The notes beneath the pieces are model-generated. The model was not told where the DNA came from, searched no databases, and was given only the letters and a program-made list of their open reading frames with translations. Both the position numbers and the translations under genes were made by a program. Shown in pieces: positions 1 to 5,194 of a stretch of 6,520 nt of DNA (the first letter of the stretch is position 1; each line of letters begins with the position of its first letter). The stretch spans positions 1 to 6,520 of the forward strand of contig JBBQHM010000119.1 in the NCBI GenBank assembly GCA_038323965.1, in the 5' to 3' direction. The stretch is from JBBQHM01 sp038323965 (lineage in GTDB: Bacteria > Verrucomicrobiota > Verrucomicrobiia > Chthoniobacterales > UBA10450).

Positions 1-324
1 GCTCCCCAAGGAAACAGCCGCTCCGGTAGATTTTAGCGTCGCATTAACATTATAGGTGCCAGCAGGCAGGCCTTTAGCCTCGAACTTAAGCGTCGCGCTG
101 GTCTGACCTTCCTCGTCGTCGCTCTCGAGTGAAACCTCGATCGAGCTACCAGCTGGCGCGGCGGCTGTCGGTGTCATGTTGATGTCGATGTCGAGCGATT
201 CCGTCCCCTCGATGTCGCCACCCTGTTCATTGTCATCCGCCCTGGCGGTGACGCTAAAACTGAGCCCGAGCGAGAGAACAGCAACGCAAATTAGGGAGGG
301 AACGCGATTGAGTTTCATAATCAT
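1..324 (-). CDS. Secreted hypothetical protein, 5' part only (cut by window edge)
   Basis: An open frame runs from ATG at 324 to the window edge without a stop (108 codons visible), so the C-terminus is missing. The protein begins MIMKLNRVPS, followed by a hydrophobic stretch (about residues 10-23) and an AxA-type cleavage region (ARAD, about residue 27-30), which looks like a Sec signal peptide. A second in-frame ATG at 318 gives a more typical signal-peptide start (MKLNRV). The mature part starts acidic (DDNEQGGDIEG), passes through PTAAAPAGSS, and then shows alternating hydrophobic/polar strands with GLPAGTYNVNATLKSTG (residues 85-101), typical of a small extracellular beta-sandwich. I do not recognise a named family. 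It is transcribed divergently from the secreted protein at 398-775. No Shine-Dalgarno is visible; a TATAAT lies almost at the start codon. It is likely exported, function unknown. Confidence 0.7.
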   Translation of the reverse strand, partial: MIMKLNRVPSLICVAVLSLGLSFSVTARADDNEQGGDIEGTESLDIDINMTPTAAAPAGSSIEVSLESDDEEGQTSATLKFEAKGLPAGTYNVNATLKSTGAAVSLGS

Positions 325-339
325 ATTATAGAAATTATA
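325..339 (-). promoter_or_regulatory. Candidate extended -10 promoter for the secreted gene at 1-324
   Basis: Read on the minus strand, TGCTATAAT (342 to 334) is a perfect extended -10 element. A second TATAAT at 330-325 directly abuts the ATG at 324. The two come from a 9-bp-period direct repeat (ATTATAG at 325-331 and 334-340 on the plus strand). No convincing -35 box is present. If the upstream TATAAT is used, transcription would begin near 327, giving an almost leaderless mRNA, which agrees with the lack of a ribosome binding site. The region is AT-rich by nature, so chance matches are possible. Confidence 0.35.
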
Positions 340-397
340 GCATTTTTTACACCAAAGTAGAATGAATTACGCGTCCGACTGGGTTAGATTTACGCTC

Positions 398-775
398 ATG
401 TTCAAGCTCTCGTTCGTCTTGATAGCTTTCATAGTGACGCTGGCGGCAATTACGGAATCCGCCGAGCACGAATCCGGGATCGAGGGCACCTTTACCATCG
501 GCCCGCTGCACGGCGGTCCGATTCGCCAAGGGGAATCAGGTTCCGGGCCCTTGACGAATGCGTCCTTCTCCGTCACCAACGACAAAGGCGAGCGCCTCCT
601 CTCGTTCCGCACTGATGACAACGGCCACTTCGCCGTCGCGTTACAACCCGGCCACTATACCGTCACCCACAACGGCGAGCGGATCGGTATGCACGGCTTC
701 GGACCGTTTGAAGTAAACGTCGAGCGCGAGAAGATGACGAAAGTCGACTGGCACGCGGATACCGGCATGCGGTAG
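398..775 (+). CDS. Small secreted protein with carboxypeptidase-regulatory-like beta-sandwich
   Basis: This encodes 125 residues from ATG at 398. I chose this start because MFKLSFVLIAFIVTLAAI is a textbook signal-peptide n- and h-region, with cleavage likely near SAE (residues 21-23). The upstream in-frame ATG at 362 would add 12 polar residues in front of it. The mature part reads IEGTFTIGP (28-36), PLTNASFSV (51-59), then SFRTDDNGHFAVALQPGHYTV (69-89). That is the pattern of carboxypeptidase-regulatory-like or Cna-B-like folds: an added-element strand, TD-x-G-x-F, then PG-x-Y-x-V. Such domains are non-catalytic and usually bind or present something at the cell surface or periplasm; the role here is unknown. 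No cysteines and no C-terminal anchor are visible, so it is probably soluble periplasmic or secreted. No clear Shine-Dalgarno precedes either start. The next gene begins 5 nt after the stop, suggesting co-transcription. Confidence 0.75.
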   Translation: MFKLSFVLIAFIVTLAAITESAEHESGIEGTFTIGPLHGGPIRQGESGSGPLTNASFSVTNDKGERLLSFRTDDNGHFAVALQPGHYTVTHNGERIGMHGFGPFEVNVEREKMTKVDWHADTGMR

Positions 776-780
776 ACCCA

Positions 781-1362
781 ATGTTATATCTTGCGGATCT
801 ACATCATGACAATCTCATCAAAGTCGGAATCACATCTGACTTCCGCATTACAGCGGACGGCTGGCGCTTGTTTCGAGAGGTAGAACTGCGTCGTCAGCAC
901 TTAGAACCCGGACTAAAGGTTTTTCTTTGGCAACGTCTGCCTTGGGGTTGGCACGACGCGGAGGAAAAGTGGGAGCGCGAAGTATTGTCCGCACATCGCG
1001 ATCGATCAGGCCGGCTTCAAATCTTCGCGAACCAACATCGATCACAAGAGGTGGTTGAGGCAACGCGAGCCGAAGCCAGAGACGCCCTTTACTCCGTTTT
1101 ATCGAAGACCGAAGTCGATCCCGCTGCCGCAGCGGATAAAATCAGCCCAGATCGCGTTGACTGGCGTTTTGAATCGTTCGTCCGCCGACAATACTATCCG
1201 CGCTACTCGCCAGCCGATATCGCGAGTGAGTGGCGAAGCGCGATAATGCGGCTTGCGTTTCTTTTTCATTTGCGCGGTGAACCGATCGCTCGATGGGAGC
1301 GTGAAACATGCGGCTTTGACTGCTCCGAAATTGCGCGCCTCTCGCGAGAACGCCGCAGCTGA
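781..1362 (+). CDS. Hypothetical protein, possible GIY-YIG/T5orf172-like N-terminal domain
   Basis: A 193-residue protein with no confident family. The N-terminus, MLYLADLHHDNLIKVGITSD, resembles the opening of GIY-YIG and T5orf172/MUG113-type domains: a hydrophobic strand, a short loop, then the strand 'KIGIT'. It is followed by an Arg-rich helix and an acidic/aromatic helix (AEEKWEREVLSAHRD, about residues 61-75), where those families carry a conserved Glu and a small helix. The classical catalytic residues cannot be placed with certainty, so it may be a degenerate member or unrelated. Residues 110-193 are rich in Arg, Trp and Tyr, with no signal peptide or membrane segment, which suggests a cytosolic, perhaps nucleic-acid-binding protein. 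By hand count GC at third codon positions is about 53%, against about 70% in the first 40 codons of the neighbouring glycogen synthase, hinting at different origin. No Shine-Dalgarno is evident; the 5-nt gap to the upstream stop would allow translational coupling. Two overlapping antisense and alternative frames look like shadows. Confidence 0.55.
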   Translation: MLYLADLHHDNLIKVGITSDFRITADGWRLFREVELRRQHLEPGLKVFLWQRLPWGWHDAEEKWEREVLSAHRDRSGRLQIFANQHRSQEVVEATRAEARDALYSVLSKTEVDPAAAADKISPDRVDWRFESFVRRQYYPRYSPADIASEWRSAIMRLAFLFHLRGEPIARWERETCGFDCSEIARLSRERRS

Positions 1363-1398
1363 CGCGTTGCCACCGGACAAAATTGGGTTCGCAACGAC
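1363..1398. terminator. Weak inverted repeat between convergent genes
   Basis: The 36-nt gap between the convergent stop codons contains CGTTGC (1365-1370) and its exact reverse complement GCAACG (1391-1396), separated by 20 nt. The stem is short, the loop long, and no T-run follows on either strand, so it is at best a weak bidirectional terminator. Nothing else stands out in the gap. Confidence 0.2.
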
Positions 1399-2601
1399 TC
1401 AGCTCACGACTTCCGCGTACAGTCGCCTCACTTCACCGGCGATCGCTGACCAGCTGAATTTCGCTTCCGCGCGTTTGCGGCCGGCGCGGCCAAATTTTTC
1501 GCGGAGCGGTTTGCTACGCATCAGCTCGTTTATTTTCGCCGCGAGATCGCGGGAAAATATCTCCGGGTTCAGCGGCTCGAACGGGCTTTCGTCCATCTGC
1601 TCGAGCGGAACGAGGAAGCCGGTCTCACCATCGACAACGACTTCTTTGATTCCGCCGACAGCGCTTGCCACAACCGCCGTTTCGCACGCCATCGCTTCGA
1701 GATTGATGATCCCAAACGGCTCGTAGATCGATGGGCAACAAAAGACAGCGGCGTGCGAGTAGAGCTCGATCACGCTGGGCTTAGCGAGCATTTCGTCGAT
1801 CCAGATAATGCCGGCGCGTTTTGCTTTCGCCCGGTCCACGGCGGCCTTCAGCTCCGCGCCAATTTCCGGCGTGTCGGGCGCGCCGGCGCAGAGCACGATC
1901 TGAAAATCGGGATCCATAAACTCGATCGCGTTCACCAGATGAATGAGTCCTTTCTGGGGGGTAATACGGCCGACGAAGAGAAGGTAGGGCTGCGCGGGGT
2001 CGACCCCGCACTTTTGCAACGTGCCGGTCGAAGTCACGGGTCGATATTCATCGAGATCGATCCCGTTGTAGATCACGTGCAGTTTCTCGGGTTCTACATT
2101 GAAGAGCCGCTCGACATCCGCCTTCGTGCCGGCTGAAACCGCAATCACCGCGTCTGCCATTTCCAGCGCGGTCTTCTCCAGCCAGAGGGTGAACTCGTAA
2201 CCGCCGCCGAGCTGCTCCCGTTTCCACGGCCGGAGCGGCTCGAGCGAATGCACGGTAACCACGAGCGGAATTCCATAGTTCAACTTCGCGAGAATCCCGC
2301 CAAAATGGCTGTACCACGTGTGACAATGAACGAGATCCGCATCGATCGCTGTCGTATTGAAATCTGTGCAACGCTGGATCGCGCCGAACACCGATTGTAG
2401 CTGTTTCGGACAATCGAAGCGCGCTTCGTCCACCTCGAAACCGCGAACGCGAAGATTTCCGTTCGTGAAATTCTGCTCGCCGAAACAGCGCACCTCGACC
2501 TCCATTAACTTCGCTAACTCGCGCGCGAGATACTCAACATGCACGCCGGCACCGCCGTAAACATGCGGCGGATATTCGTTCGTGAGCAGGAGCGCTTTCA
2601 T
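1399..2601 (-). CDS. glgA: GT4 glycosyltransferase: glycogen synthase, Corynebacterium type (GlgA/GlgM-like)
   Basis: A 400-residue GT-B fold glycosyltransferase of family GT4. Visible motifs are the N-terminal nucleotide-sugar loop YGGAGVHV (15-22), HCHTW (92-96), TVHSLEPLRPWK (116-127), YNGID (178-182), the C-domain start FVGRITPQKG (209-218), and the donor-site E-x7-E segment SIYEPFGIINLEAMA (291-305; E294 and E302), followed by GGIKEVVVDGETG (316-328). This pattern and the roughly 400-residue length fit the actinobacterial-type GlgA, distinct from the ~480-residue GT5 E. coli-type enzyme. The product would extend alpha-1,4-glucan from ADP-glucose. The mycobacterial relative GlgM instead makes maltose-1-phosphate, and sequence alone does not settle which applies. 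It is cytosolic. Translation from ATG at 2601 is preceded by AGAAGAAG 4 nt upstream, a weak Shine-Dalgarno. It lies 76 nt downstream of the UspA gene on the same strand. No other glycogen genes are in the window. Confidence 0.9.
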   Translation of the reverse strand: MKALLLTNEYPPHVYGGAGVHVEYLARELAKLMEVEVRCFGEQNFTNGNLRVRGFEVDEARFDCPKQLQSVFGAIQRCTDFNTTAIDADLVHCHTWYSHFGGILAKLNYGIPLVVTVHSLEPLRPWKREQLGGGYEFTLWLEKTALEMADAVIAVSAGTKADVERLFNVEPEKLHVIYNGIDLDEYRPVTSTGTLQKCGVDPAQPYLLFVGRITPQKGLIHLVNAIEFMDPDFQIVLCAGAPDTPEIGAELKAAVDRAKAKRAGIIWIDEMLAKPSVIELYSHAAVFCCPSIYEPFGIINLEAMACETAVVASAVGGIKEVVVDGETGFLVPLEQMDESPFEPLNPEIFSRDLAAKINELMRSKPLREKFGRAGRKRAEAKFSWSAIAGEVRRLYAEVVS

Positions 2602-2677
2602 TCAGCTTCTTCTAGGCGCGGCGCGCGCAGCTTGCCAGATCCGTATCCTCACCGAGCACAGACCACACGGACCACGA
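2602..2677 (-). other. Intergenic spacer between usp and glgA
   Basis: A 76-nt spacer, GC-rich toward the glgA side (GCGCGCGCCGCGCC on the minus strand, about 2617-2630), where self-complementary folding is possible. There is no T-tract, so I do not call a terminator. No clear -35/-10 pair is visible, so glgA could be transcribed by read-through from mntH-usp or from an unrecognised promoter here. Confidence 0.4.
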
Positions 2678-3103
2678 TCAAGTCTGCACCTTCAACAAAA
2701 GCACCGGCACGTTCACTTCGTGCCGCACTTTATCGGCGGTGCTGCCGCGCAGTAAATCGCCGATCAAGCGATGGCCATGCGTCGTCATTGCGATTAAATC
2801 TACCGCCTCAGCGCGCGCGAGCTTGATGATCTCCGTTGCCGGATCGCCCATCGCGAGCATCGAAGTGGTCTCGTAGCCTTCGCTGCGCAATTGTTCCTGC
2901 AGCGTCCCGAGATACTCGCGATCCAGCCGCATCTCTTCGCTTTCCTGGAGATTAAAAGTGTCGAAATTCCGAGCTGCCCAGCCGTCGGCCACATGCACGA
3001 GTATTAACTTCGCGCCGGTGATTTTCGCGAGCGCGCGAATGTGTTTTAAGATCGTTTGATCGCTCTCGGCATTTTCCACCGGCACCAGGATCGTTTTATA
3101 CAT
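2678..3103 (-). CDS. Universal stress protein (UspA family)
   Basis: A 141-residue single-domain Usp protein from ATG at 3103. It opens with the family's first strand MYKTILVPVE, includes KLILVHVADG (32-41), MGDPATEIIKLARAEAVDLIAM (85-106, the helix and strand before the nucleotide loop), and ends with the NVPVLLLK strand (131-138). The ATP-loop pattern G-x2-G-x9-G-S is mostly kept: G110, then nine residues, then G120-S121. The first Gly is Thr107 (TTHG), as in many THG-type members, so ATP binding is plausible but not certain. A longer start at ATG 3157 would add 18 residues not typical of the family and overlap mntH, so I rejected it. The start lies 7 nt after the mntH stop, strongly suggesting a shared transcript. 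Usp proteins are cytosolic stress-survival factors; the partner here is unknown, and the mntH pairing suggests a role in metal or oxidative stress. Confidence 0.9.
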   Translation of the reverse strand: MYKTILVPVENAESDQTILKHIRALAKITGAKLILVHVADGWAARNFDTFNLQESEEMRLDREYLGTLQEQLRSEGYETTSMLAMGDPATEIIKLARAEAVDLIAMTTHGHRLIGDLLRGSTADKVRHEVNVPVLLLKVQT

Positions 3104-3110
3104 GCGTGTT

Positions 3111-4472
3111 TTAAACGGTGAACCAGCCGCGGAAGGTTTGCACGAGCAGCCATGCATTCAGCACGGCGATGATCATAGCCACGAACCAGGCAAGATATTT
3201 TACCGTAACCCCATTCACAAACTCACCCATTTTTAACTTATCGCTGGTAAACATCACCAGTGGGAAAACGGCGAAGCTTAATTGCAGGCTCAGAATTACC
3301 TGACTCAGCACGAGGAGATTCGTCGTTCCCTTCTCGCCGGAGATTACCGTGACGATAATCGCCGGCACGATGGCGATGCCGCGCGTGATCAGACGGCGCA
3401 ACCACGGACGCATGCGCAGGTTTAGGAAACCTTCCATGACGATTTGCCCGGCCAACGTTCCGGTAAGGGTCGAGTTTTGTCCGGAAGCCAAGAGCGCAAG
3501 CGCGAATAGCGTGCTGGCACCAGTCACGCCCAGGAGCGGCGTAAGGAGCTTGTAGGCGTCTTGAATTTCCGCGACGTCGCTTCGCCCCCGCGTATAAAAG
3601 GTTGCCGCCGCCACAATCAGGATCGCGGCGTTAATGAAGAGCGCGAACATGAGCGCGACCGTCGAGTCGATCGTGGCGAACTTGATCGCGTCGCGCTTGC
3701 CAGCGCTGGTGAGCTCGTAGCGGCGCGTCTGCACAATCGAGGAATGGAGATACAAATTATGTGGCATCACCGTCGCGCCGAGAATGCCGATTGCGATGTA
3801 AAGCATCCCTGGATCGCTCACGATTTTTGTCGTCGGAATAAAGCCGTGCGCAATTCCGAGCAGGTTCGGATGAGAGACGATTATCTCCCAGGCGAAGCAG
3901 CCACCAACGACCGCGATGAGCGTCATCACAAGCGCTTCGATGTAGCGAAAGCCTTTGTTCTGCAGAAACAGAACCACCAGAACATCGAGCGCGGTGATGC
4001 AAACGCCGACGAGCAGTGGAATGCCAAACAACAGATTGAGCGCGATGGCGGAGCCGATGATTTCTGCCAGGTCGCAGGCGGAGATCGCCAGCTCGCAAAT
4101 CACCCAGAGCGCGAACGAAACCGGGCGGCTATAATGATCGCGGCACGCCTGCGCAAGATCGCGTCCGGTTGCGATTCCGAGTTTCAACGACAACGCCTGG
4201 AGCAGGATCGCCATCAAATTCGAGATCAGGATGACGCTGAGCAGCGCGTAGTTGTATTTCGAGCCGCCAGCCAGGTCGGTAGCCCAATTGCCCGGGTCCA
4301 TGTATCCGACCGCGACGAGAAACCCGGGCCCGGCGAAAGCGATCAGCTTGCGGACGAACGAGGCCGACTGCGGGACAACCAGGCTGCGATGCACTTCCGA
4401 GAGACTCGGGAGCGGCGGGACGCCCCTCCACCCCGCGGTCGTATGGGTGGGCTCGCTCTCAAAATTAGGCAC
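3111..4472 (-). CDS. mntH: Nramp-family divalent metal (Mn2+) transporter MntH
   Basis: A 453-residue inner-membrane H+-coupled Mn(II)/Fe(II) importer of the Nramp (SLC11) family. The metal-site motif DPGN lies in TM1 (59-62, in the context [16 protein letters not shown]) and MPHN in TM6 (236-239, with M236 the expected thioether ligand). About eleven hydrophobic segments can be traced, near residues 43-63, 76-98, 119-140, 146-170, 179-200, 223-247, 267-292, 312-334, 362-380, 385-409 and 425-447. The cytoplasmic N-terminal tail of about 40 residues ([12 protein letters not shown]) resembles that of many bacterial homologues. The start codon is GTG at 4472, preceded by an AT-rich region with no strong Shine-Dalgarno. 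It is divergent from mntR, with a palindrome and a TTGACA box between them, so Mn-dependent repression by MntR is likely. The uspA-like gene follows after 7 nt. Length and motifs look intact. Confidence 0.95.
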   Translation of the reverse strand: MPNFESEPTHTTAGWRGVPPLPSLSEVHRSLVVPQSASFVRKLIAFAGPGFLVAVGYMDPGNWATDLAGGSKYNYALLSVILISNLMAILLQALSLKLGIATGRDLAQACRDHYSRPVSFALWVICELAISACDLAEIIGSAIALNLLFGIPLLVGVCITALDVLVVLFLQNKGFRYIEALVMTLIAVVGGCFAWEIIVSHPNLLGIAHGFIPTTKIVSDPGMLYIAIGILGATVMPHNLYLHSSIVQTRRYELTSAGKRDAIKFATIDSTVALMFALFINAAILIVAAATFYTRGRSDVAEIQDAYKLLTPLLGVTGASTLFALALLASGQNSTLTGTLAGQIVMEGFLNLRMRPWLRRLITRGIAIVPAIIVTVISGEKGTTNLLVLSQVILSLQLSFAVFPLVMFTSDKLKMGEFVNGVTVKYLAWFVAMIIAVLNAWLLVQTFRGWFTV

Positions 4473-4479
4473 GACTAAC

Positions 4480-4497
4480 TTAGTTAATATTTGCTAA
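4480..4497. promoter_or_regulatory. Candidate MntR operator (imperfect palindrome)
   Basis: TTAGTTAATATTTGCTAA is an 18-bp imperfect palindrome: outer arms TTAG/CTAA and core AATATT are symmetric, and only positions 5-6 and 13-14 break symmetry (14 of 18 positions match their complement). The TTAG...CTAA frame recalls operators of the DtxR/MntR/SirR family. It sits in the mntH-mntR intergenic region 8 nt before the mntH GTG and covers the place where the mntH -10 box should be, a classical position for repression. Confidence 0.5.
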
Positions 4498-4508
4498 TTA
4501 TCTGTCAA
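4481..4508 (-). promoter_or_regulatory. Candidate mntH promoter
   Basis: On the minus strand a perfect -35 hexamer TTGACA occupies 4508-4503. At 15-17 nt spacing the -10 region falls at about 4487-4480 (TTAACT or TAACTA, poor matches to TATAAT), inside the palindrome. A strong -35 with a weak -10 under an operator is plausible for a regulated promoter, but the -10 assignment is uncertain. I found no equally good promoter for mntR on the plus strand. Confidence 0.4.
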
Positions 4509-4564
4509 CCTGAAAATACTTTTAGTTGGCTCAATGCCCGGCGCATTCTACCATCCTTCTCCAC

Positions 4565-4996
4565 GTGCCAGTCAAAACTAACAAAGCCCGCAGCTCGGCT
4601 GCGGTGGAGGATTACCTCGAGCGAATCCTCGATCTGATTAACTCAAAGGGTTACGCGCGCGTCGTCGATATCGCCACCAGTCTCCGGATTTCACAGGCCA
4701 GCGTCAGCAACATGGTCCAGCGGCTCGACGGCGAGGGTTTGCTCAAGTACGAAAAATATCGCGGCCTGGTGCTCACGACCGCGGGCGAAACCCTCGCGCG
4801 GAGCATTACGCGCCGGCATCAATTGCTGACCGATTTTCTTAAGCTTCTCGGGCTCGACGAGCAGGTAATTCATCACGACGTCGAAGGGATGGAGCACCAC
4901 CTCAGTCCGCCGACGGTCCGCGCCATCGAAACCCTTACACGGCAGCTGCGGCGACGGCCGGCGTTCCTCGCTGCGCTTAGAAAGAGTAAGATCTGA
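4565..4996 (+). CDS. mntR: Manganese-dependent transcriptional regulator MntR (DtxR family)
   Basis: A DtxR-family repressor of 143 residues if started at GTG 4565. An in-frame TTG at 4526 would give 156, but its extra residues look non-coding-like; neither start has a clear Shine-Dalgarno. The N-terminal winged helix-turn-helix spans about residues 12-78, with recognition helix near ISQASVSNMVQRL (42-54) and wing KYEKYRGLVLT (61-71), very close to Bacillus subtilis MntR. The dimerisation/metal domain follows, with HDVEGMEHHLS (104-114). All six Bacillus Mn ligands are present at a constant offset of +8: D16, E19, H85, E107, E110 and H111. The metal site thus matches MntR, with Asp at the position where DtxR/IdeR iron sensors have Met. 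There is no SH3-like third domain, also as in MntR. It probably binds DNA when Mn(II) is replete and represses the divergent mntH. It converges on the CPXCG gene with a 3-nt gap. Confidence 0.95.
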   Translation: MPVKTNKARSSAAVEDYLERILDLINSKGYARVVDIATSLRISQASVSNMVQRLDGEGLLKYEKYRGLVLTTAGETLARSITRRHQLLTDFLKLLGLDEQVIHHDVEGMEHHLSPPTVRAIETLTRQLRRRPAFLAALRKSKI

Positions 4997-5005
4997 ATTT
5001 CAGAT
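4991..5005. repeat. Small inverted repeat spanning two convergent stop codons
   Basis: ATCTGA (4991-4996) and TCAGAT (5000-5005) are exact reverse complements separated by ATT. The last codons and TGA stops of mntR and of the CPXCG gene form the two arms. The stem is only 6 bp with a 3-nt loop and lacks a T-run, so terminator activity would be weak. Confidence 0.4.
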
Positions 5006-5182
5006 TCGCGCATCGAGCATCGTGACCTGCCCCGGCTCGGACTCGATTTGTAGCTGAATCGGCTGGCAGCAGATCGAGCAATCTTCGAACACTAATTGAC
5101 GTGGGAGCGACGTGTCGATGAGCAGTGGGAAAGATTCGCCGCAATGGGGACACCCTATTTGCTCTTCGATCAGCAGTTCCAT
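5000..5182 (-). CDS. CPXCG motif-containing cysteine-rich small protein
   Basis: A 60-residue protein with a CPHC motif at 11-14 (CPHCGESFPLLIDTSLP) and a second knuckle EDCSICCQPIQL (33-44; C35, C38, C39). This matches the CPXCG (Cys_rich_CPXG) family of about 60 residues, with the characteristic 'EDC-x2-CC-x-P' second half. The four knuckle cysteines probably bind one zinc ion, as in a zinc ribbon. The family's biochemical role is not established to my knowledge. There is no signal peptide, so it is cytosolic. It starts 12 nt after the CorC-like stop codon and is probably the last gene of that operon. The start ATG at 5182 has AAGG directly adjacent, too close for a standard Shine-Dalgarno. 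Its stop lies 3 nt from the convergent mntR stop. Confidence 0.9.
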   Translation of the reverse strand: MELLIEEQIGCPHCGESFPLLIDTSLPRQLVFEDCSICCQPIQLQIESEPGQVTMLDARI

Positions 5183-5194
5183 CCTTAACGCGGA

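Noticed and set aside
362..397. Upstream ATG at 362 for the secreted protein
   Set aside because: It puts 12 polar residues before a normal signal peptide; ATG 398 gives a standard one. Not fully excluded since neither has a Shine-Dalgarno.
1099..1380. 93-codon minus-strand frame antisense to the 781-1362 gene
   Set aside because: No family resemblance or upstream ribosome binding site; the plus-strand frame is longer and has the domain-like N-terminus. Some doubt remains because neither is a known family.
1253..1726. Long plus-strand frame of 157 codons overlapping the 3' end of the glycogen synthase
   Set aside because: It runs antisense through conserved GT4 C-terminal sequence and its translation has no recognisable domain; it is a shadow of the GC-rich antisense gene.
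2611..2632. GC-rich self-complementary run in the usp-glgA gap as a terminator
   Set aside because: Alternating GCGC can fold many ways, but there is no following T-tract and no stable unique hairpin visible.
3104..3157. Longer UspA start at ATG 3157
   Set aside because: It would add 18 residues ([13 protein letters not shown]...) absent from the family and overlap mntH; MYKTILVPVE at 3103 is the canonical start.
3561..4478. 305-codon plus-strand frame antisense to mntH
   Set aside because: The translation is rich in R, D, E and H in the way typical of antisense to a hydrophobic membrane protein, and mntH is unambiguous on the other strand.
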